Positions 58,526-64,000 of a stretch of DNA of 64,000 nt are shown here, one piece after another (the first letter of the stretch is position 1; every line of letters starts with the position of its first letter). This DNA comes from Mixophyes australis (taxonomy: Eukaryota > Chordata > Amphibia > Anura > Limnodynastidae). The position numbers and the translations under genes are program-made. The notes beneath the pieces were generated by a model, which searched no databases, was not told the DNA's origin, and worked only from the letters and a program-made list of their open reading frames with translations. Location: assembly GCA_036250195.1 (NCBI GenBank), contig JAVHZZ010000003.1, forward strand, positions 21,895,073-21,959,072, in the 5' to 3' direction.

Positions 58526-59872
58526 GCTGACCTGAGACATCGGAGCCCGGGGACATGGCTTTGGGACATTGGAGACATTTCAGGTAAATGGACATAACGA
58601 TTAGCGATGACACATTACTCTCCGCTGAATGTTTAAAGAACTTCCGATTGGGAAAAGGTCTTCATTTTCGACTTGATGTACTTTTTTTTTTATTTTTTTT
58701 AAGTAGTTTTTAATTAGCATTCTATGCAAAGTTCAATAATATGGAAACTGTACAAATATACAAAGAGTTCAGATCAGAAACAGAGGAGAACAGACCAGCT
58801 TTAGATTTCATTCAAAGCCTTTAATCAACCCCACATAAATTGCTGTCATCTGTCTCTGAATTATAAAATCTGTAAAAAGAGAAATTTTTGGGGTAGGTCA
58901 TCTTCAGTGGGAACCAGCCTACGACACGGTATACAAGATTCTATGGGGGAGATTGTATTGGCCAGGATGTACCGCCAGACATCACCACGCAGTCCGGCCG
59001 CGCACATCGCTGGCTATATCGGTAAGGAGGAATGAGCGGAGAATTCATCCTCAATGGATCGTTCCAGAGGCATGTCCCGCTGAAACTAATCTCCCCCTTA
59101 GTCATGCCTTGGGAATATGGTACCCCCCCCCCCCCCCCCCCCCGCTCTTTCCCCTCCTCCAGAGCCTGGTCCATTCACTCCTACACAATGGAAACAAATA
59201 TATAATAATATAATGCTCTATTGCTACTTATAGGGATAATATACACTATAAGTAGCAATCTACATAATAATTTGTAGATAGAGAGATGTATTCATGACCT
59301 AGACAAAGAACAGTGTAGAAAAAAATGGGGAGATTAACAATGGGCCTGATGGGGCCGCAGCCCCAGGCCTCCCTACAGAAATAGGCCCACAGCAGGCCAG
59401 ACCTCCAGGAGGAATCGTTACTTAATTTTTTATTTTTTTTGGACTGTTGACCGGTGGCAGTGACCGCGGCACTCACCGCTAGTGACTGCCTGCCGCTGCA
59501 GTAACCGGAGAAAGCTGCTCCCAGGACTGGCAGGCCCCTTAGTTATGTGTCATGTGACCTATAACAAATGCGCGCAGGCCTGGTTGGCTGGTTTCACAAA
59601 GTGTGATTTGCCAGCCCTGGCGAAGGGAAGGGTTAATTGCAGTATCTGCCACAGTCTGTCAGCTCAGGGAAGAGGAGGAGGAGCAGCTATCAGGATTCTT
59701 CTTTTATTGTGAGTATTATTATTATGCTATTATTTATTATGTCATAAAAGAAAGCCCCAGACCCATTTTTATGAAGTGGCACAGTGTGGAGAGGGGGCAC
59801 AGTGTGATGAAGGAGCCAAAGTGTGAAAAGGGGTAACCATGTGATGAAGGGGCAGAGTGTAATGAAATGGTA
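58526..59872. other. Non-coding with small repeat remnants
   Basis: 58,940-59,065 resembles 26,436-26,560 (shared 'CGGTAAGGA' context). A poly-C run is at 59,122-59,143. 'TGGGCCTGATGGGGCCGCAG' near 59,342 looks transposon-derived. No gene seen. Confidence 0.35.
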
Positions 59873-60119
59873 ATATGTATGTGGTGATATGTATGTGGTG
59901 ATATGTATGTGGTGATATGTATGTGGTAATATGTATGTGGTGATATGTATGTGGTGATATGTATGTGCTAATATGTATGTGGTGATATGTATGTGGTGAT
60001 ATGTATGTGGTGATATGTATGTGGTAATATGTATGTGGTGATATGTATGTGGTAATATGTATGTGGTGATATGTATGTGGTAATATGTATGTGGTGATAT
60101 GTATGTGGTGATATGTATG
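59873..60119. repeat. 14-bp minisatellite (ATGTGGTGATATGT)
   Basis: About 17-18 units with G/A alternation at one position (GTGGTGA versus GTGGTAA). The minus-strand His/Ile/Thr/Tyr frames across it are repeat artefacts. Confidence 0.95.
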
Positions 60120-60443
60120 CATTCAATGATTATCACCTCAGATAATAATATGATTATTATTTTTTATTATTAAAATACATACAATTGAGGTATATCATAT
60201 ATTCACCCTGTCTCCTGTATAATAACTCTTATCCAATAGGACACAAAGAGGCTTTCCCTGGTGTGTATACTGTCCTATGTGCATAATGTGACCGTGCAGA
60301 GTTTGTTTTCAGGCTGTTTTTAATTCTCAACATTCAGGGAAATGTTCAGCCATTTTGAAGGTTGGATTTATTTATATGTTATGCTCTCTGTTTACTTAAT
60401 GCTCAACTTTCCATATCTGAGGTACCTATATATTTCAAAACAG

Positions 60444-60603
60444 GCCCCAACATTCCAGAACTCAGGCCCACAACATTCTAGAACTCAGGCCCCCCAACAT
60501 TCTAGAACTCAGGCCCCCAACATTATAGAACCCAGGCCCCCAACATTTTAGAACTCAAGCCCCCAACATTCCAGAACTCAGGCCCCAAACATTCCAGAAC
60601 CTA
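60444..60603. repeat. 22-24-bp tandem repeat, about 7 copies
   Basis: 'CCAACATTCTAGAACTCAGG' recurs with C-run length variation. Confidence 0.9.
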
Positions 60604-61394
60604 AACAATCAATATGCAGAAGGTTGCTCAAGCTATATTAACAGGTAGAATAAAATGACAGTCCACCAACAATCTTCTTCTTTACACATCCTAATTTTAT
60701 TTCTCGCTTTTGCTCTAGAGCAACTTTAAATTTCAGTATCAAAATAAATTTTGTCTTCAATTCCATCAGGATAGTCCTGATTTTAGGGGACTATCCTGAC
60801 CAGCCAGGAGTCCTGGCGTGAGGGACAGCTGGGACATATTTCCAATCATCACTTTACATACAAGATGTGTGAACCAGTTAGTGGTGCACTGTTTATACAA
60901 GGGAGGATGGGAGGGAGATGTAGGTGACTGGAGGGAAGTGCAAGCTACACCCTCCATGGTGCTGTCCATGCCCACACACATCTGGTCACACCCACATAAC
61001 ACCGGCCACACCTCCGGTGGGGCGGCACTTCTCACAATAGACCCTTTATAATTTTCCACCCCAGGCCCATGTGGCCCTTAATCTGACCCTGGGGACAGTT
61101 AAGAAATGTGTTAAGTAGATAATTACTACAATAGGGCCAGGGCAATAACAGGAATATTACATAACTGCCGACTATCCCACTGTGTTATAATGGTCTCTCC
61201 CACCACTTACTTTCCTGCTGCAATAACTTGGGCTGAATTAATAAAATAATAATGTGCATATGCTTTTACTTTCAGTAAATGAATTAACCATAGATTATTG
61301 CAAATGGGAAATAAGTGGGAAAAGCAGAAACCTAGTACATGACTGTGGAAAAAGCTCAGGTATGGGTCCTGCAATGAAAAACACAATACACAGT
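60604..61394. other. Non-coding, one hAT-type end
   Basis: 'GGCCCTTAATCTGACCCTG' ending at about 61,091 looks like a right hAT terminus; its left partner was not fixed. No gene seen. Confidence 0.4.
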
Positions 61395-61966
61395 GGGGGG
61401 AATTCAATTGATCGCGGTTTGTTTTTTCCCGCTGGGTTAAAAAAATAAGAATACATGCGCGGGTTTTGACAGGATAGCTAGCCGCGTTTCACACGGTCAT
61501 CTATAATAAAAAAAAATGCATTGGCATACATTTTATTGCATTACACAACCTTTCTATTTTATAATATCTACATACAGTACTTTTTTTTACTATGTTTTTT
61601 TATTTTACTTTTTTTACTACACAATCGTCTATACCATGACAAAACACATTAGTACATACATATTAGTACATATAACATACATAAATATATTAATTAGTGG
61701 TTAGTGTGTTTATTATATTTATGACATTTGTTTTTACATTTTTGTAAAAGGAAATCACCTTTTTCATGTTATGCATTACTGATAAACACAGTTTATCTTT
61801 TTTATTTTTACATTATTACATGATTTCAAATAGTTTTTTTATGTTTTTCATTTTTTGCACAACCATGAGAGGTGCGAGATAAAACTGGAGTTTTGACAGT
61901 TTACCGCCCCTCGTTAAAAAACAATTGAATAGCTTTTAACTCTTCTCCCTCCCTCCCTATACTTTC

Positions 61967-62062
61967 ATCATCATCATTTATTTATATAGCGCCACTAATT
62001 CCGCAGCGCTGTACAGAGAACACACTCACATCAGTCACTGCCTCATTGGAGCTTACAGTCTA
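61967..62062 (-). mobile_element. V-SINE/LINE tail fragment, minus
   Basis: 'TTATATAGCGCCACTAATTC' and 'GGAGCTTACAGTCTAAAT' are the inverse of the tail. Confidence 0.75.
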
Positions 62063-62065
62063 AAT

Positions 62066-62240
62066 CATACTTGCCAACTCTCCCGGAATGTCCGGGAGAC
62101 TCCCACATTTCGGGTGGGTTTCCCGGACTCCCGGGATAGTGTGGCAATCTCCCGCATTTGCCCGAATTAGAATCGCGGCATTTGGCCCCTCCCCCGCTGT
62201 CAAATGACGCGTTTTGCATCATTATGCCACCATATTTTGA
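62066..62240. repeat. Partial MITE family B
   Basis: 'CATACTTGCCAACTCTCCCG' start; the right end is missing. Confidence 0.7.
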
Positions 62241-62360
62241 GTGGATCTTCTACTTGTTCGCGATAGGACTGATTGTGCAAAAAAACCGCTGTGTTATAAC
62301 TGTAATTTAAAGTCAGGTAAAGTTAATCGGCTCTAAAATGAGTGAAAACCGCGTTAAAAT

Positions 62361-62633
62361 CATACTTGCCTACATTAAGGCAGTGAAGACCGGGAGATCC
62401 AGGACAGCGGGTGTGCCTACAGGGCGGGCGCGGTCAATCACATCATTTTGGCCCAGCCCCCGGTGAAGTAACTGACATTTTGCTGCCAGGGCTGGGGCCA
62501 GAATTATGATTCACTGCGAATCGCTTTATTTTTGCCAGGTAATTGTGGGATGCGGGAGACTTGCCCGCTTTCCCAGGAGACCGACCCGGATTTCGGGAGT
62601 CTCCCGGACATTCCAGGAGAGTTGGCAAGTATG
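62361..62633. repeat. MITE family B with perfect 8-bp TSD
   Basis: Ends CATACTTGCC and GGCAAGTATG are inverted. GTTAAAAT flanks both sides (62,353-62,360 and 62,634-62,641), placing this family among elements with 8-bp TSDs such as hAT. Confidence 0.85.
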
Positions 62634-62845
62634 GTTAAAATGATTTAATGGGGTGTAAAAAAAAAATGCCGCAGTCAATTGAATTGCCACCATATCATAA
62701 CTTCCTAATTCAGAGTAAAGCAGGTTGGAGCTGAGCAGATCACTACATTGTGCTGGCAAGCCCTGTAACCCTATAACACCCGGAGAACCGCGGGATTCTT
62801 CTGTCTGCCATATTACAGGAGAACTGGGTAATTCAGTTGCTGTGG

Positions 62846-62865
62846 AACTACAAGTTCCAGCATGC
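62846..62865 (+). promoter_or_regulatory. ZNF143/Staf-like promoter motif
   Basis: AACTACAAGTTCCAGCATGC closely fits the recalled vertebrate consensus ACTACAATTCCCAGMATGC. Such sites sit just upstream of CpG-island transcription starts. Confidence 0.7.
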
Positions 62866-62963
62866 CCCCGCGCGGTGGTTCCCTGATAGGCGAGAGATGT
62901 CTGGCGCACAAGGATAATGCACGCACCTTATAATGCACGCCGTCTCCATGGCAACGCGGCATG

Positions 62964-62982
62964 CGGCCACCAGGGGTCGCTG
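62964..62982 (+). promoter_or_regulatory. CTCF-like motif
   Basis: CGGCCACCAGGGGTCGCTG matches the recalled core consensus (YGRCCASYAGRKGGCRSYV) at 18 of 19 positions, with T for G at position 14. Confidence 0.6.
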
Positions 62983-63025
62983 CGGAGGCGGGAGGAGGAG
63001 GAGGAGCGGTGCACGAGCGCCGTCA

Positions 63026-63035
63026 TCTCGCGAGG
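63026..63035. promoter_or_regulatory. BANP/'TCTCGCGAGA' motif
   Basis: TCTCGCGAGG matches the palindromic CpG-island promoter element at 9 of 10 bases. Confidence 0.55.
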
Positions 63036-63210
63036 TCTGGGCGCGCGGCGGCGGCATCATCCCGTGCAGACAGCGGCGCGAGGCGGAGACACCGGGCGCG
63101 GTAAGCGGGGACCGGGGGGTGTGTATGTGCCCGTATGTACCCGTGCCCCCTCTCCTACCTGCACCCTCATAACACCGTGCTGTGTGTGCGCGCCTCCTCA
63201 CCTACCTGTA

Positions 63211-64000
63211 CTCTCATATCCCTATCACTGTACTGTGCCCCTTATATTATATATACTGTGCCCTCATATCCCTATCACTGTACTGTGCCCCTTATATTCT
63301 ATATACTGTGCCCTCATATCCCTATCACTGTACTGTGCCCCTTATATTATATATACTGTGCCCTCATATCCCTATCACTGTACTGTGCCCCTTATATTAT
63401 ATATACTGTGCCCTCATATCCCTATCTCTGTACTGTGTGCCCCTTATATTATATATACTGTGCCCTCATATCCCTATCACTGTACTGTGCCCCTTATATT
63501 CTATATACTGTGCCCTCATATCCCTATCACTGTACTGTGCCCCTTATATTATATATACTGTGCCCCTTATATTATATATACTGTGCCCTCATATCCCTAT
63601 CACTGTACTGTGCCCCTTATATTATATATACTGTGCCCTCATATCACTGTACTGTGCCCCTTATATTATATACACTACCCTCATATCCCTATCACTGTGC
63701 TGTGTGCCCCTTACATTATACATACTGTGCCCTCATATCCCTATCACTGTACTGTGCCCCTTATATTATATATACTGTGCCCCTTATATTATATATACTG
63801 TGCCCTCATATCCCTATCACTGTACTGTGCCCCTTATATTCTATATACTGTGCCCTCATATCCCTATCACTGTACTGTGTGCCCCTTATATTATATATAT
63901 TGTGCCCTCATATCCCTATCACTGTACTGTGTGCCCCTTATATTATATATACTGTGCCCTCATATCCCTATCACTGTACTGTGCCCCTTATATTATATAT
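63211..64000. repeat. 50-bp tandem array, about 16 units, continuing past the window
   Basis: 'CTCATATCCCTATCACTGTA' recurs mostly every 50 bp, followed by 'CTGTGCCCCTTATATTATAT'. A few units are shortened or have TGTG expansions. It starts about 110 bp after the presumed first-exon donor. Confidence 0.95.

Larger units (their letters stand above)
61397..62693. repeat. MITE-like element (family F) carrying nested insertions
   Basis: 'GGGGGGAATTCAATTGATCG' at the left and 'GTCAATTGAATTGCCACC' at the right are inverted. An internal 'AAAACAATTGAATAGC' near 61,918 suggests more than one copy. A SINE tail and two family B copies lie inside. Confidence 0.4.
62860..63120 (+). promoter_or_regulatory. 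CpG-island promoter and probable first exon of a plus-strand gene
   Basis: A sharp rise in G+C and CpG ('GGCGCGCGGCGGCGGC' type sequence) in an otherwise AT-rich window, with ZNF143-, CTCF- and BANP-like motifs within 190 bp and an RFX-like half site 'CCATGGCAAC' near 62,946. GCG|GTAAGC at 63,100/63,101 is a good 5' splice site, so the exon would end at 63,100. The transcribed part looks like 5' UTR: short frames starting at ATG 62,933 or 62,948 run past the donor and match no family I know. The gene itself lies outside the window. Confidence 0.6.

Noticed and set aside
59690..60136. His/Thr/Tyr-rich minus frames of 117-148 codons
   Set aside because: Translation of the 14-bp minisatellite.
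62933..63172. 79-codon plus frame in the CpG island as the coding start of the gene
   Set aside because: It runs through the likely splice donor into the intron, is Arg/Gly-rich as expected from GC-rich DNA, and has no recognisable domain.

Overview
This window is vertebrate nuclear DNA made almost entirely of repeats, most likely from an anuran amphibian with a large genome. Evidence for a vertebrate: L2- and L1-type LINEs, V-SINE-like elements with the conserved 'GTTTCCTCC' domain, hAT and PIF/Harbinger transposons, Ty3/gypsy and retrovirus-like LTR elements, and a CpG-island promoter with vertebrate-type ZNF143, CTCF and BANP-like sites. The frog assignment rests on recalled familiarity with palindromic MITEs carrying 'GCAACCAATCAGATTCTAGC' or 'CATACTTGCCAACT' termini; no search was run. 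No complete host protein-coding gene is visible. The only sign of a host gene is a probable first exon at the right edge.

Layout. 0.5-3.2 kb: a decayed PIF/Harbinger transposon whose transposase (minus) and MADF/BESS-like partner gene (plus) appear to interleave; the transposase is split by a foldback element. 3.4-4.0 kb: an L2-type LINE tail. 4.5-7.7 kb: an endogenous-retrovirus-like fragment with an open gag frame and two complementary LTR pieces. 8.6-11.0 kb: a 5'-truncated L1-type LINE with clear target-site duplications, carrying a nested solo LTR. 11-24 kb: MITEs, a second LTR of the 4.5 kb family, a minisatellite of splice-donor-like units, SINE and LINE tails. 24.9-25.7 kb: a CT-rich array. 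26-33 kb: MITEs and unrecognised sequence. 33.2-35.75 kb: a decayed L2-type LINE. 36.1-37.2 kb: a 1,080-bp gypsy-derived element with a gag fragment and perfect 5-bp TSDs. 38.6-42.5 kb: MITEs.

42.9-57.5 kb: the dominant feature, a 14.6-kb satellite of about 333 copies of a 43-bp unit, built by nested segmental duplications whose offsets are whole multiples of 43 bp. It is interrupted once by a 282-bp hAT MITE with a perfect 8-bp TSD. The consensus unit has no stop codon in any antisense frame, so giant reading frames (to 1,557 codons) cover the minus strand; I do not treat them as genes.

57.5-62.7 kb: SINEs, minisatellites and nested MITEs. 62.8-63.1 kb: a CpG island with three clustered promoter/insulator motifs and a good splice donor, probably the start of a plus-strand gene. 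63.2-64.0 kb: a 50-bp tandem array just inside its presumed first intron, running off the window.

The coding material is mobile-element derived and does not form a pathway. The main biological content is how elements nested, decayed and amplified, plus one probable gene start.
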